Below, piece by piece: positions 44,461 through 53,654 of a stretch of DNA of 64,000 bases. Source of the stretch: Chryseobacterium sp. (lineage in GTDB: Bacteria; Bacteroidota; Bacteroidia; Flavobacteriales; Weeksellaceae); NCBI RefSeq assembly GCF_008831505.1, contig NZ_CP044507.1, positions 2,480,001 to 2,544,000 of the forward strand, written 5' to 3'. The notes beneath the pieces were generated by a model, which saw only the letters and a program-made list of their open reading frames with translations, did no database searches and was not told where the DNA came from. The position numbers and the translations under genes were made by a program. Every line of letters begins with the position of its first letter. Within the stretch, counting starts at the first letter, position 1.

Positions 44461-45261
44461 ATGCACGTTCTGGGGTATTTCTTTGCAATCGTTATTGGGC
44501 TCGTTATGGGCCTCATAGGCGGTGGCGGAAGCATCCTGAGCGTGCCCGTTTTTGCCTATATCTTTAAAATTGACGCCATAACAGCCACTACGCTGTCGCT
44601 TTTTGTTGTAGGAGTCACCAGTTCAGCAGGTTCTGTGGGCTTCCTCAGACAGGGCAGCATCAATTTTAAGACTGCATTTATGTTTGGCCTGCCTTCCGTC
44701 CTGGGGATTCTTTTCTCCCGGCGCGTGGTACTGCCGCATCTGCCGCCATTTATTATCAACCGCTGGGGCATCACCATTACAAAAGAGATGTTCATCCTGG
44801 TACTCTTCGCGTTACTGATGCTGATTTCAGCCTTTAAAATGATCAGCAAAACAGACCGGCAGCGCATCAGGAAATCAGAAGATGTAAATTACACCCTGCT
44901 TATCTCACAGGGGCTGCTGGTAGGAATCATTACCGGATTCATAGGTGCAGGCGGCGGATTTCTGATTGTGCCGGCCCTGGTCATGCTTCTGGGCGTGTCT
45001 ATGAAACAGGCAGTTGCGACTTCACTTTTCATCATCGCAATCAATTCAATGATTGGCTTCGTATCATCGCTGGATAAAGTGGATGTTGACTGGCCTTTTC
45101 TGCTCTTATTCAGTGCACTGTCCGTGTTGGGTATTCTTATAGGAGTTCAGCTGGCGAAACGCATTGAAGGCCGTAAACTCCGGCCGCTGTTCGGCTGGTT
45201 TGTCCTGGCGATGGCGGTCTTCATCATCCTGAATGAACTTTTTCTGAAGCAGATTGTATGA
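44461..45261 (+). CDS. TauE/SafE family sulfite/organosulfonate exporter
   Basis: 266-aa inner-membrane protein with about eight helices in two repeats. Repeat one has GLIGGGGSILSVPVFAYIF, repeat two GFIGAGGGFLIVPALVMLL, both with the TSUP G-GGG-P signature. It lies 35 bp after the GreA-like gene and 78 bp before a persulfide dioxygenase fusion that would release sulfite, so export of that sulfite is a reasonable role, as in staphylococcal cst operons where tauE and cstB are neighbours. Confidence 0.9.
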   Translation: MHVLGYFFAIVIGLVMGLIGGGGSILSVPVFAYIFKIDAITATTLSLFVVGVTSSAGSVGFLRQGSINFKTAFMFGLPSVLGILFSRRVVLPHLPPFIINRWGITITKEMFILVLFALLMLISAFKMISKTDRQRIRKSEDVNYTLLISQGLLVGIITGFIGAGGGFLIVPALVMLLGVSMKQAVATSLFIIAINSMIGFVSSLDKVDVDWPFLLLFSALSVLGILIGVQLAKRIEGRKLRPLFGWFVLAMAVFIILNELFLKQIV

Positions 45262-45339
45262 TAAAAGTAAGCACATCTGGTGAGGCAGCAACATATAAAA
45301 CTAAAACACCGAAATTTGCAACCATCAATTTATAAAAAA

Positions 45340-46752
45340 ATGAAGATAGAACAGATATATACAGGATGCCTGGCACAGGGAGCATATTATATTGTTTCCG
45401 GCAAGGAAGCCGCGATAATAGATCCATTGCGCGAAGTGCAGCCCTACCTGGACCGTCTGGAAAAAGACGGAGTTACATTGAAATACATTTTTGAAACCCA
45501 CTTCCACGCCGATTTTGTTTCCGGACATCTGGACCTGAGCAGAAAGACCGGCGCTCCCATTATTTTCGGACCTAATGCCGAGGCGGAGTTTGAAACCATC
45601 ATTGCGGAAGACGGTGAAATTTTCAACATCGGCGATATTCTGATAAAAGCCCTCCACACTCCAGGGCACACGCTTGAAAGCACGACCTACCTACTGCTTG
45701 ACGAAAAAGGCAGTGAGCACGCCATATTTTCCGGCGACACTCTTTTTTTAGGCGATGTTGGAAGGCCGGACCTTGCACAGAAGTCTGCCAACATGACTCA
45801 GGAGGAACTGGCCGGGATGCTGTACGACAGCCTTCAAAGCAAAATACTTCCGCTGCCTGATGAAATCACGGTTTATCCAGCTCATGGTGCGGGTTCTGCG
45901 TGCGGAAAGAATATGCAGAAGGAAACTGTGGACACGCTCGGAAATCAGAGAAGGACCAACTATGCCCTGCTGCAGCCTGACCGGGAATCCTTTATTGAGG
46001 CGGTCCTGGATGGACTTCCTGCCCCGCCGAAATACTTCGGAATGAACGTAGCTATGAATAAAGGCGGATATGAAAGTTTTGAAGAAGTGATGAACAATGG
46101 TATGAAACCCATTGCACCGCAGGATTTTGAATCTGTTGTGGAACAGACGGGAGCCCTTATTCTGGATACCAGAAGTGCAGCCGATTTTCATCAGGGTTTT
46201 GTACCCAACTCAGTCAATATCGGCCTGAAAGGAGATTTTGCGCCATGGGTAGGTGCAATGATCGTTGATGTAAAGCAGGCCATTGCCCTGGTGTGTGAGC
46301 CCGGCACTGAGGAAGAGGCCATCACGCGGCTGTCACGTGTCGGATTCGACAAAGTAATCGGTTATCTGGAAGGAGGTTTTGAAAAATGGAAAGCTGAGGG
46401 ACTGGAGACCGATAGTGTCAACCGTATTACTCCGGAGGAATTTGCCGGGCGGTTTTCAAAGGATGCGAAAGTGATTGACGTACGTAAGGAAGCCGAATTT
46501 GCGGCAGAACACATTGAAGATGCCTATAATGCACCTCTGGATGGAATTGCCGGATGGGCTGGTAGCCTCGCCGAAGAGGAGGGTCATTTCTTCCTGCACT
46601 GTGCCGGTGGTTACCGAAGCATGATTGCAGCCAGCATCCTGAATTCCCGGGGAATACGCAATTTTACCGAAATAGCAGGCGGTTTTAACGGGATAAAGAA
46701 AACCTCCATACCGACTTCTAATTATATCTGCCAAAGCAAGACCTTAAAATAA
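45340..46752 (+). CDS. Persulfide dioxygenase-rhodanese fusion (CstB-like)
   Basis: 470 aa. Residues 1-250 are an MBL-fold ETHE1-like persulfide dioxygenase with THFHADFVSGH (H54, H56, D58), LHTPGHTLES and FSGDTLFLGDVGRPDL, which supply the iron ligands. Two rhodanese domains follow. The middle one (from ILDTRSAADFHQGF) has a Cys in LVCEPGTEEEAI but not the standard loop. The last (VIDVRKEAEFAAEHI) has the active-site Cys in LHCAGGYRS. Such proteins turn low-molecular-weight persulfides into sulfite or thiosulfate. ATG 45340 is chosen over the frame opening at 45280. Confidence 0.92.
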   Translation: MKIEQIYTGCLAQGAYYIVSGKEAAIIDPLREVQPYLDRLEKDGVTLKYIFETHFHADFVSGHLDLSRKTGAPIIFGPNAEAEFETIIAEDGEIFNIGDILIKALHTPGHTLESTTYLLLDEKGSEHAIFSGDTLFLGDVGRPDLAQKSANMTQEELAGMLYDSLQSKILPLPDEITVYPAHGAGSACGKNMQKETVDTLGNQRRTNYALLQPDRESFIEAVLDGLPAPPKYFGMNVAMNKGGYESFEEVMNNGMKPIAPQDFESVVEQTGALILDTRSAADFHQGFVPNSVNIGLKGDFAPWVGAMIVDVKQAIALVCEPGTEEEAITRLSRVGFDKVIGYLEGGFEKWKAEGLETDSVNRITPEEFAGRFSKDAKVIDVRKEAEFAAEHIEDAYNAPLDGIAGWAGSLAEEEGHFFLHCAGGYRSMIAASILNSRGIRNFTEIAGGFNGIKKTSIPTSNYICQSKTLK

Positions 46753-46758
46753 AAAGTG

Positions 46759-47070
46759 ATGAATATCTTAAAATACACCGATTTCCTGCTGCACAAGCCT
46801 TCTGTCTTCCAGATCAAGAAAACAGATCACATCCAGCAGTTTGCAGTGGCTCTGGGACAGGAAACCGTTCTTGAAAAACACACCACCGCTGTTCCCGCCA
46901 CACTTGTGGTACTGAAAGGAGCTTTAAAATTTAATCTGCCGGACCTGCAGCTGGACCTGCAGGAACTTGACGTTTATGAGATTCCTGTGGATGTGGAACA
47001 CAGTGTACAGGGGATGATGGAGAAAAACCTCTTTCTGATTACGAAGGAACTCAATCCCGACAGCGAATGA
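46759..47070 (+). CDS. Small cupin-domain protein
   Basis: 103 aa. A single cupin barrel: EKHTTAVPATLVVLKGALKF, LQELDVYEIPVDVEHSVQG, LFLITKE. The typical metal-binding His set of motif 1 is incomplete (only H of EKHTT), and motif 2 keeps one His (VEHSV), so metal binding is uncertain. It lies 6 bp after the persulfide dioxygenase fusion and overlaps the next gene by 4 bp (ATGA), so it belongs to that operon. Confidence 0.8.
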   Translation: MNILKYTDFLLHKPSVFQIKKTDHIQQFAVALGQETVLEKHTTAVPATLVVLKGALKFNLPDLQLDLQELDVYEIPVDVEHSVQGMMEKNLFLITKELNPDSE

Positions 47071-47300
47071 CAGACGGACTGAACTCACAGATCCTGGTAG
47101 AGATATGTACGGACAAGATGCCCTTTGGCAAATACAAAGGTGTCACCATCGCCGATTTGCCCATTTCCTATCTGGAATGGTTTCAGGGCCAGGGAATGCC
47201 ACCAGGAAAGTTGGGAATGCAACTTTCGACGATTTATGAGATAAAACTGAACGGACTTACAGAACTTCTGATCCCAATTAAAAAAAGGTTGAGAGGTTAA
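47067..47300 (+). CDS. DUF3820 family protein
   Basis: 77 aa. It matches DUF3820 by MPFGKYKGVTIADLPISYLE, WFQGQGMPPGKLG and a C-terminal YEIKLNGLTELLIP. The MPFGKYKG segment recalls the nucleic-acid-linked family found beside exonucleases, but function is unknown. Start overlaps the cupin stop (ATGA). It ends at a bidirectional terminator. Confidence 0.82.
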   Translation: MTDGLNSQILVEICTDKMPFGKYKGVTIADLPISYLEWFQGQGMPPGKLGMQLSTIYEIKLNGLTELLIPIKKRLRG

Positions 47301-47316
47301 CCTAACGAACTTAATA

Positions 47317-47350
47317 AAATAGGCTTTCACACCGGAAGCCTATTATTTTT
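47317..47350. terminator. Bidirectional intrinsic terminator
   Basis: 9-bp perfect stem, 47318-47326 with 47336-47344, then ATTTTTA on the plus side; an A-rich stretch gives a weaker T run on the minus side. It separates the sulfur operon from the convergent prolyl oligopeptidase gene and overlaps that gene's last codon. Confidence 0.8.
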
Positions 47351-49463
47351 ACTTATTTATTTCGCGGAAACCCATTTCATAAAGGGCAAAACTCAAGAGG
47401 TCGGTATTCTCAGCAATCACCTGATCCGTACTCCGGCCGGCACCATGACCGGCATTGACCTCGATACGTACCAAAACAGGATTCGCGCAGGACTGTTTTT
47501 CCTGAAGTTCCGCTCCAAATTTAAAGGAATGCGCAGGAACTACCCTATCATCATGGTCGCTTGTAATGATCATTGTGGAAGGATAGCAAACTCCTTTTCT
47601 TACATTATGTACCGGTGAGTAGGACTTCAGATACTCAAACATCTCTCTGGAGTCTTCGGCAGTACCGTAATCGTAGCTCCAGCCAGCGCCGGCGGTAAAT
47701 TTGTTATACCTCAGCATGTCCAGCACACCAACCCCCGGGAAAGTTACTTTGGCCAGATCCGGACGCATAGTCATTACAGCGCCTACAAGCAGACCACCGT
47801 TGGATCTTCCCGACAAAGCCATATATTCCGGCGATGTGTAACCTTTCTGTTGAAGGTATTCACCAGCAGCGATGAAGTCATCAAAAACATTCTTTTTCTG
47901 CATTTTGGTGCCTGCATCATGCCATTTCTTACCGTATTCGCCGCCGCCACGGATATTGGGCACTGCGTAGATACCACCGTTGTCCATCCAGACCGCATTC
48001 ACCACAGAGAAAGCCGGCTGCAGGCTGATGTTAAAACCTCCGTATGAATATAATATGGTCGGATTTTTACCATCGAGCTTAGTGCCTTTACGGTAATTGA
48101 TCATCATCGGTATACGTGTGCCGTCCTTGCTTGTGTAAAATACCTGTTCCGAGACATAGTCCGCCGGATTAAATTTCACATTTGGCTTCTGATACACCTC
48201 CGACTTGCCGGTTTTCGGATCGAATTTGTAAATGGTTCCGGGAGTGATGTAGTTGGTGAAGGAATAATAAACTTCAGCAGCTTCATCCTTGCCTCCAAAT
48301 CCTACTGCGGTACCAATTCCAGGCAATTCTACGGTCCGGATCAGTTTTCCGTCATAATCAAACTGCTTTACAGACGTAACCGCATCTTTCATATAGCGAG
48401 CAAAAATATAACCAGCACCGGTGGAGACACTCAGCACATTGTCGGATTCAGGAATTACATCCGTCCACACGTCCGGTTTGTCTATATGGAACTTCACAAG
48501 CCGCATGTTCGGTGCGTTTTTATCCGTAAGGGCATAGATCCAGTCACCTTTGGAGTCTATGAAGTCCGTATTGTAGTCGTAGCCTTTCTGTACAGCGACA
48601 AAATCCTTATGTTTTTTCGGATCTTTGATATAAAGCTCGTTACCGTTCGTTGCTTCTGAAGCGCTCAGAACCTGGAAACGCCCGTCATCGGAAACCCCGA
48701 CACCCATATATCTTCTTTTAAAGGACGGCCCGCCAATCACCAGCCGATCCGCACTTTGCCTGGTTCCAAGTTTATGAAAGTACACTTTGTGAGTGTCGGT
48801 TTGCGCAGAAAGTTCGCTGCCTTTCGGTTTATCATAACTTGAGTAAAAGAATCCCTCATCACCCAGCCAGCTGGCACCGGAAAATTTAACATCAACGATA
48901 GTTTCATCGATGATCTCTTTGGTAAGGGCGTTCATAATGATGATCTTATTCCAGTCACTGCCCCCTTCGGAAATGGAATAGGCTACCAGATTTCCCTTCT
49001 TGTTAAAGGAAACACCGGCCAGGGAAGTGGTTCCCTTCTCCGAAAATTTATTTGGATCCAGAAAAACTTCAGTTTTGCCGTTGCGGTCTGTACGGTAAAG
49101 TACCGACTGAGCCTGCAGACCGTCATTCTTATAAAAATAGGTATAGTCTCCTTCTTTAAAAGGTGCGCCGATTTTCTCGTAGTTCCAAAGATCCTTCAAT
49201 TGTGTGCGGATCTGCTCACGAAAACCGATTCTTGAAAGATAGTCCTGGGTGAACTTTACTTCGCGCTGTACCCAATCTTTGGTATCTTCGGCACGGTCGT
49301 CTTCCAGCCAGCGATAGGGATCGGCCACTTCCGTTCCGAAATAACTATCTGTATGTGAAACCTTCCTGGTTTCAGGATATTTAAGAGGCTTGTTCATTGT
49401 TTGAGTGGCGCACGAAGCCAGGAATACTACGGCGGCAGACTGTATAACAGCTTTAATTTTCAT
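47349..49463 (-). CDS. Prolyl oligopeptidase family lipoprotein (S9A)
   Basis: 704 aa. Lipoprotein signal with lipobox LASC (Cys17), then the prolyl oligopeptidase start YPETRKVSHTDSYFGTEVADPYRWLEDD, the beta-propeller (about 70-420) and the alpha/beta hydrolase domain. The triad is Ser in SGRSNGGLL, Asp in SDHDDRVVP and His in NAGHGAGRS. It cleaves after proline in short peptides, here in the periplasm or at the cell surface. The frame runs upstream to 49772, but ATG 49463 begins the signal and the rest overlaps the 64-aa gene on the other strand. Confidence 0.93.
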   Translation of the reverse strand: MKIKAVIQSAAVVFLASCATQTMNKPLKYPETRKVSHTDSYFGTEVADPYRWLEDDRAEDTKDWVQREVKFTQDYLSRIGFREQIRTQLKDLWNYEKIGAPFKEGDYTYFYKNDGLQAQSVLYRTDRNGKTEVFLDPNKFSEKGTTSLAGVSFNKKGNLVAYSISEGGSDWNKIIIMNALTKEIIDETIVDVKFSGASWLGDEGFFYSSYDKPKGSELSAQTDTHKVYFHKLGTRQSADRLVIGGPSFKRRYMGVGVSDDGRFQVLSASEATNGNELYIKDPKKHKDFVAVQKGYDYNTDFIDSKGDWIYALTDKNAPNMRLVKFHIDKPDVWTDVIPESDNVLSVSTGAGYIFARYMKDAVTSVKQFDYDGKLIRTVELPGIGTAVGFGGKDEAAEVYYSFTNYITPGTIYKFDPKTGKSEVYQKPNVKFNPADYVSEQVFYTSKDGTRIPMMINYRKGTKLDGKNPTILYSYGGFNISLQPAFSVVNAVWMDNGGIYAVPNIRGGGEYGKKWHDAGTKMQKKNVFDDFIAAGEYLQQKGYTSPEYMALSGRSNGGLLVGAVMTMRPDLAKVTFPGVGVLDMLRYNKFTAGAGWSYDYGTAEDSREMFEYLKSYSPVHNVRKGVCYPSTMIITSDHDDRVVPAHSFKFGAELQEKQSCANPVLVRIEVNAGHGAGRSTDQVIAENTDLLSFALYEMGFREINK

Positions 49464-49565
49464 ACGTTTACTTTTTTCAAATTTAGCAAAATTTAACTGG
49501 TTGTTAATGTCAGAACATTTTAAAAGGTACAGGATTTGCTCGTGAATTTTAAATATTTGATCAGT

Positions 49566-49760
49566 ATGAAAACAGGAACGGGGATTATTTTGGCCGGAAC
49601 CGTCGGAATTATTATAGGTTTGGGAATTTACGGATTCCGCAGGATGATGCGTAAGAAAGGCAGAGAATATGATGATTATTACTCTGATTTTCATCGCCAT
49701 TTTGACAAAAGATATCGGGATGAGGCACACCATGGTGTAGAATATCTCTCTGCGCTTTAG
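49566..49760 (+). CDS. Small membrane protein
   Basis: 64 aa. One Gly-rich transmembrane helix (GIILAGTVGIIIGLGIYGF) is followed by a basic, then Asp/Tyr/His-rich tail (YDDYYSDFHRHFDKRY). The shape recalls YtxH-type small membrane proteins, but no family was recognised. ATG 49566 is chosen; upstream TTG 49536 is less likely. A short hairpin follows. Confidence 0.55.
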   Translation: MKTGTGIILAGTVGIIIGLGIYGFRRMMRKKGREYDDYYSDFHRHFDKRYRDEAHHGVEYLSAL

Positions 49761-49784
49761 CATCGTATTCATAGTAAAGTACAG

Positions 49785-49809
49785 ATCCTGTTATAAAGCA
49801 GGATTTTCG
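49785..49809 (+). terminator. Weak intrinsic terminator
   Basis: ATCCTG (49785-49790) pairs with CAGGAT (49799-49804), followed by TTTCGTTTTTG. It fits the end of the 64-aa gene, just before the radical SAM gene. Confidence 0.5.
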
Positions 49810-49830
49810 TTTTTGTCAAAGATAGAGTTT

Positions 49831-50871
49831 ATGGATGGTAATTTCAGGAAAGGCCAGGGAGCTCAGCGCAACGAATTAAACCGGTTCGAAAGATATACTT
49901 ATGAGCCGGAAGACGACTTTGAAGAGAATGTAAAAGTTACATTCACAGAAGTATTTCCGAAAACAGTAGTTAACAAAATCACCAGTCCGGACCTTTTCAT
50001 GGAATATTCCCTAAACCCGTATCAGGGTTGCGAACATGGCTGCTCTTACTGTTTTGCCCGCCCCACTCATGAATTTTGGGGTTACTCTGCAGGTACCGAT
50101 TTTGAAAGGAAAATAATGGTGAAGAAAAATGCACCGGAACTTCTTGAGAAATTCTTCAGAAAAAGAAATTATACTCCCAAAACCCTGTCGCTGTCCGGAA
50201 ACACAGACTGCTACCAGCCTGCTGAAAGAAAATTTGAGATTACCCGGAAAATCCTGCAGCTGTGTCTGGATTACAGACATCCGGTAAGCATACTCACCAA
50301 GAATGCACTGGTCCTGCGGGATCTGGATCTCCTGACCCAACTCGCGGAAAAAAATCTGGTATCTGTTTCTTTCAGCATTCCCACCGTTAACGAAGAAATC
50401 CGCCGTAAGATGGAACCCCGGACCTCCTCGGTAAGCAATAAACTGAAAGCCATACAGGTGCTTTCTGAAAACAATATTCCCACGGGTGTGATGGTTGCTC
50501 CGGTAATTCCCGGCCTAACTAGTGATGAGAGCCTGAGCATCCTGAAAGCCGTGTCCGAAGCGGGTGCGAAGAGTTTCGGATACATCATTGTACGGCTTAA
50601 TGATACCGTGGAGCCTGTGTTCATTAACTGGATCAATGCTGCTTTCCCGGAGCGTGCGCAGAAAGTCCTCAATTTAATCCGGTCTATGCGTGGTGGAAAA
50701 CTGGGAGAGAAAAGATTCCATGAACGGTATAAGGGCGAAGGAAATATTGCAGAGATGATTCACAACACTTTCGCATTGGGCGAAAGGAAATATTTTCCCA
50801 ATCAGGAAAGGCGGCAACTTTCTACGGAGCATTTCACCGGTTCGCGTGACCAGCAACTGCGCTTATTTTAA
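49831..50871 (+). CDS. Radical SAM protein of the SplB-like/PA0069 family
   Basis: 346 aa. The cluster motif is C67-x3-C71-x2-C74 in NPYQGCEHGCSYCFARPTHE, and the SAM-binding segment includes LSLSGNTDCYQPAE. Length and the opening VVNKITSPDLFMEYSLN agree with the PA0069 family, related in sequence to spore photoproduct lyase but of unknown substrate. The C-terminus has KYFPNQERRQL, of a type seen in this family. ATG 49831 is chosen over TTG 49813. Confidence 0.88.
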   Translation: MDGNFRKGQGAQRNELNRFERYTYEPEDDFEENVKVTFTEVFPKTVVNKITSPDLFMEYSLNPYQGCEHGCSYCFARPTHEFWGYSAGTDFERKIMVKKNAPELLEKFFRKRNYTPKTLSLSGNTDCYQPAERKFEITRKILQLCLDYRHPVSILTKNALVLRDLDLLTQLAEKNLVSVSFSIPTVNEEIRRKMEPRTSSVSNKLKAIQVLSENNIPTGVMVAPVIPGLTSDESLSILKAVSEAGAKSFGYIIVRLNDTVEPVFINWINAAFPERAQKVLNLIRSMRGGKLGEKRFHERYKGEGNIAEMIHNTFALGERKYFPNQERRQLSTEHFTGSRDQQLRLF

Positions 50872-50897
50872 AAGTAAAAGGCGAACTTTCGTCCGCC
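50872..50897 (-). terminator. Intrinsic terminator of the 2OG-Fe(II) oxygenase gene
   Basis: On the minus strand a 7-bp stem with one mismatch (50880-50886 with 50891-50897) is followed by CTTTTACTTTT. It lies 9 bp after the stop of the convergent oxygenase. Confidence 0.55.
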
Positions 50898-50906
50898 CTG
50901 TTGTCC

Positions 50907-51857
50907 TTATATCTTAATCAGACCCAGTTCTACTAGTCTCTCGTGCAGAAATTCGCCCGCTGTTGTATCCTCATAGAGTTTAGGATGATCTTCATCAACC
51001 GTATTTTCCAGCGCGTTAAGCGGCATTTCGCTTACCGGATGCATGAAGAACGGTATGGAGTAACGGGAAGTGCCCCAAAGCTCACGCGGCGGGTTCACCA
51101 CCTGGTGAATGGTTGATTTCAGCTTATTATTGGTAAGCCTGGACAGCATATCGCCCACGTTAATCATAAGTTCGTCCGGTTCAGCAATGGCATCTACCCA
51201 TTCGCCGTCATGATTCATTACCTGAAGTCCTTTGCCCTGTGCTCCCATCAGCAGGGTAATGAGGTTAATGTCGCCATGGGCTGCCGCTCGGACAGCATTA
51301 TCCGGCTCTTCAGTAATTGGCGGATAATGGATAGGTCTCAGGATTGAGTTTCCTTCCTTAACAAACCTGTCAAAATAGAATTCATCCAGACCGAGATGCA
51401 GTGCCAGTGCCCGTAAAACATAAATTCCGGTTTTTTCCAGCATCTTGTACGCCTCCTTACCTACTTTATTGAATTCAGGAATTTCAGCTACCTCCACATT
51501 ATCCGGATAAACAGATGCATATTCAGATCCGTCTTCAAGGTACTGCCCAAAATGCCAGAATTCCTTCAGATCACCTTTCTTGAACCCTTTTGCAGTTTCT
51601 TTTCCGAAACCTACATAGCCGCGCTGGCCGCCGATTCCCGGAATTTCGTACTTCTGCTTGGACTCCACGGGTAAATCAAAGAAATTTTTAACCTCTTCAT
51701 AAAGATTCTTTACGAGTTTGTCATCCAGGAAATGGCCCTTCAGGGCTACAAAACCGATTTCTTCGTATGCTTTTCCGATTTCATTTACAAATTTCTGCTT
51801 GCGTTCCGGGTCACCCGAAAGGAAATCACGCAAATCCACACTGGGAATCTGTTTCAT
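50907..51857 (-). CDS. Isopenicillin N synthase-like 2OG-Fe(II) oxygenase
   Basis: 316 aa. It has the N-terminal DIOX_N region (IPSVDLRDFLSGD and GFVALKGHF) and the jelly-roll oxygenase domain with the 2-His-1-Asp iron triad: HGD in AAAHGDINLITLL and His in STIHQVVNPP, then RYSIPFF with the Arg-x-Ser that binds 2-oxoglutarate. Iron and cosubstrate sites are complete. The substrate is unknown; plant-type and fungal relatives act on small molecules. It is divergent from menD but no link is evident. ATG 51857 chosen over 51884. Confidence 0.88.
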   Translation of the reverse strand: MKQIPSVDLRDFLSGDPERKQKFVNEIGKAYEEIGFVALKGHFLDDKLVKNLYEEVKNFFDLPVESKQKYEIPGIGGQRGYVGFGKETAKGFKKGDLKEFWHFGQYLEDGSEYASVYPDNVEVAEIPEFNKVGKEAYKMLEKTGIYVLRALALHLGLDEFYFDRFVKEGNSILRPIHYPPITEEPDNAVRAAAHGDINLITLLMGAQGKGLQVMNHDGEWVDAIAEPDELMINVGDMLSRLTNNKLKSTIHQVVNPPRELWGTSRYSIPFFMHPVSEMPLNALENTVDEDHPKLYEDTTAGEFLHERLVELGLIKI

Positions 51858-51881
51858 AGATTTTATATTAAGTATGAACTG

Positions 51882-51930
51882 CAAATTTAGAAGAATTTAA
51901 AATATTAAGATTTAATTATCAGTAAATTTG
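51882..51930. promoter_or_regulatory. Divergent -7 elements of the oxygenase gene and menD
   Basis: TAAATTTG on the minus strand at 51882-51889 and TAAATTTG on the plus strand at 51923-51930 both match TAnnTTTG. The second lies 59 bp before the menD ATG, and the menD leader has a short hairpin at 51932-51950. Confidence 0.5.
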
Positions 51931-51989
51931 CGCGGTTTCAGATTCACCGCCCAAAATGAGATGGCCGAAATGAAAATTTGATCTTCCTA

Positions 51990-53654
51990 ATGAAACAATA
52001 TTCTTCCAAACACAGCATACAGATTTTAGCCCACCTCCTGAAGGAATACGGAATTAATAACATCGTGATTTCCCCCGGTTCGCGTAATGCACCGCTGGCC
52101 ATACATTTCTCGGAAACCGACGGCTTCAACTGTTACAGCATCACCGACGAGAGGAGTGCGGGTTTTGTAGGTCTGGGAATGGCCAAAACCGAAAAGATGC
52201 CTGTAGCCGTAACCTGTACAAGTGGATCTGCCGCAGCCAATTATTACCCTTCGGTTACAGAAGCTTTTTATCAGAACATTCCTTTGCTGGTCCTTACAGC
52301 CGACAGACCGTCTGATTATGTTGATATTTTTGACGGACAAACCATCCGGCAGAAAGAAATTTTCAGTCAACATTCTTACGGGGATTTTCAATTGCTGGAA
52401 GATGACCGTGAAAACGCAGACGATGAAAATTACAGCCTGATAAAAAAGGCCATTGAAATCTGTTTTGAAAAGCAAGGACCGGTTCATATTAATATACCGC
52501 TGGCTGAACCACTTTATGAACTGGTACCGGAAATCCCGGTTTATCCTTCGGTGGAGAAAACCCTGCAGCGTAAAGCCTTTGACCTTTCGCCGGCTTTAGT
52601 GGCCGGATGGAACCTTGCACGCCGCATACTGATCCTGGTGGGTACGCGTGACTATAGTGAAGAACTGCAGATGCAGCTGAGCCAGCTGGTGAAAAACCAC
52701 AGTGCGGTGGTTCTGACAGAAGCAAATTCCAATCTGAACAATGAAAAATTCTTCAGCCATATAGACCGGTATGTGTTTAAATTTGACGAAGAGGACTTTA
52801 AGAAATATGCACCCGACCTGCTGATTACAGTAGGGCAAAATGTAGTTTCAAAAAAAGTAAAGCAGTTCCTCAGGAAAGCCCGCCCGCAAAATCATTGGCA
52901 TATTGATGCCGTTTGGCAGCCCGACACCTATTTCTCACTTACTCAGAAGGTGGTAACACGCGCTGAGGTATTTTTCGGGAAACTTCTGAACCATGTAAAT
53001 CTGGAACCCCAGGCCTATTACAACCTTTGGGATGTACTGCGCGATAAACGTGATATAAAACATGAGCAATACTGTGCAGACGCTCCATTCTCGGATTTTA
53101 AACTTTTTGAAATACTTTCTTTAAAGATACCCAACAACTACCACGTTCACATCAGTAACAGTTCAGCTATCCGATATGCGCAGCTCTTTAATTTCCAGCA
53201 ATTCAGGATTCACTGCAACCGCGGGACAAGCGGCATAGATGGAAGCACAAGTACAGCCATGGGATATGCAATGCGCAGCAAGAGCCCTACGCTGCTGATT
53301 ACAGGCGAGGTAAGCTTCATGTATGACATCAATGGGCTCTGGAACCAATATATCCCGCCTTATACGAGGATCATTATCTTCAATAACGGCGGTGGCGACA
53401 TCTTCAGGATCATTCCGGGACCGGGTTCAACCAATGCACTGGACGAATTCATCCTGACCAAACATCACAAAAATGCCGAACTTCTGGCGAAAAACTTCGG
53501 ATTTGCCTACACCAGAGTAGATGAGGAAGACACGCTGCTTCGCGTGCTGGATAATTTCTTCAACCCCGACAGCAAGCCAAAAATCCTGGAGGTGGATACG
53601 TCCCAAATCGGGAACGCGGAAATCCTGAAAAGCTATTTTGAGTTTCTGGCTTAA
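51990..53654 (+). CDS. menD: 2-succinyl-5-enolpyruvyl-6-hydroxy-3-cyclohexene-1-carboxylate synthase
   Basis: 554-aa ThDP enzyme of menaquinone synthesis that joins isochorismate and 2-oxoglutarate. The N-terminal Pyr domain has VISPGSRNAPLAIHF and the activating Glu in TDERSAGFVGLG. The C-terminal PP domain has GTSGIDGSTSTAMGYAM and GEVSFMYDINGLWN with FNNGGGDIFRIIPG. Start ATG 51990 gives MKQYSSKHS; the frame opens at a TTG at 51978. It ends against the convergent pabC-like gene with a 4-bp overlap. Menaquinone is the main respiratory quinone of flavobacteria. Confidence 0.97.
   Translation: MKQYSSKHSIQILAHLLKEYGINNIVISPGSRNAPLAIHFSETDGFNCYSITDERSAGFVGLGMAKTEKMPVAVTCTSGSAAANYYPSVTEAFYQNIPLLVLTADRPSDYVDIFDGQTIRQKEIFSQHSYGDFQLLEDDRENADDENYSLIKKAIEICFEKQGPVHINIPLAEPLYELVPEIPVYPSVEKTLQRKAFDLSPALVAGWNLARRILILVGTRDYSEELQMQLSQLVKNHSAVVLTEANSNLNNEKFFSHIDRYVFKFDEEDFKKYAPDLLITVGQNVVSKKVKQFLRKARPQNHWHIDAVWQPDTYFSLTQKVVTRAEVFFGKLLNHVNLEPQAYYNLWDVLRDKRDIKHEQYCADAPFSDFKLFEILSLKIPNNYHVHISNSSAIRYAQLFNFQQFRIHCNRGTSGIDGSTSTAMGYAMRSKSPTLLITGEVSFMYDINGLWNQYIPPYTRIIIFNNGGGDIFRIIPGPGSTNALDEFILTKHHKNAELLAKNFGFAYTRVDEEDTLLRVLDNFFNPDSKPKILEVDTSQIGNAEILKSYFEFLA

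Noticed and set aside
49464-49772. 103-residue N-terminal extension of the prolyl oligopeptidase frame
   Set aside because: It lies before a clean lipoprotein signal peptide starting at 49463 and overlaps the 64-aa gene on the other strand.
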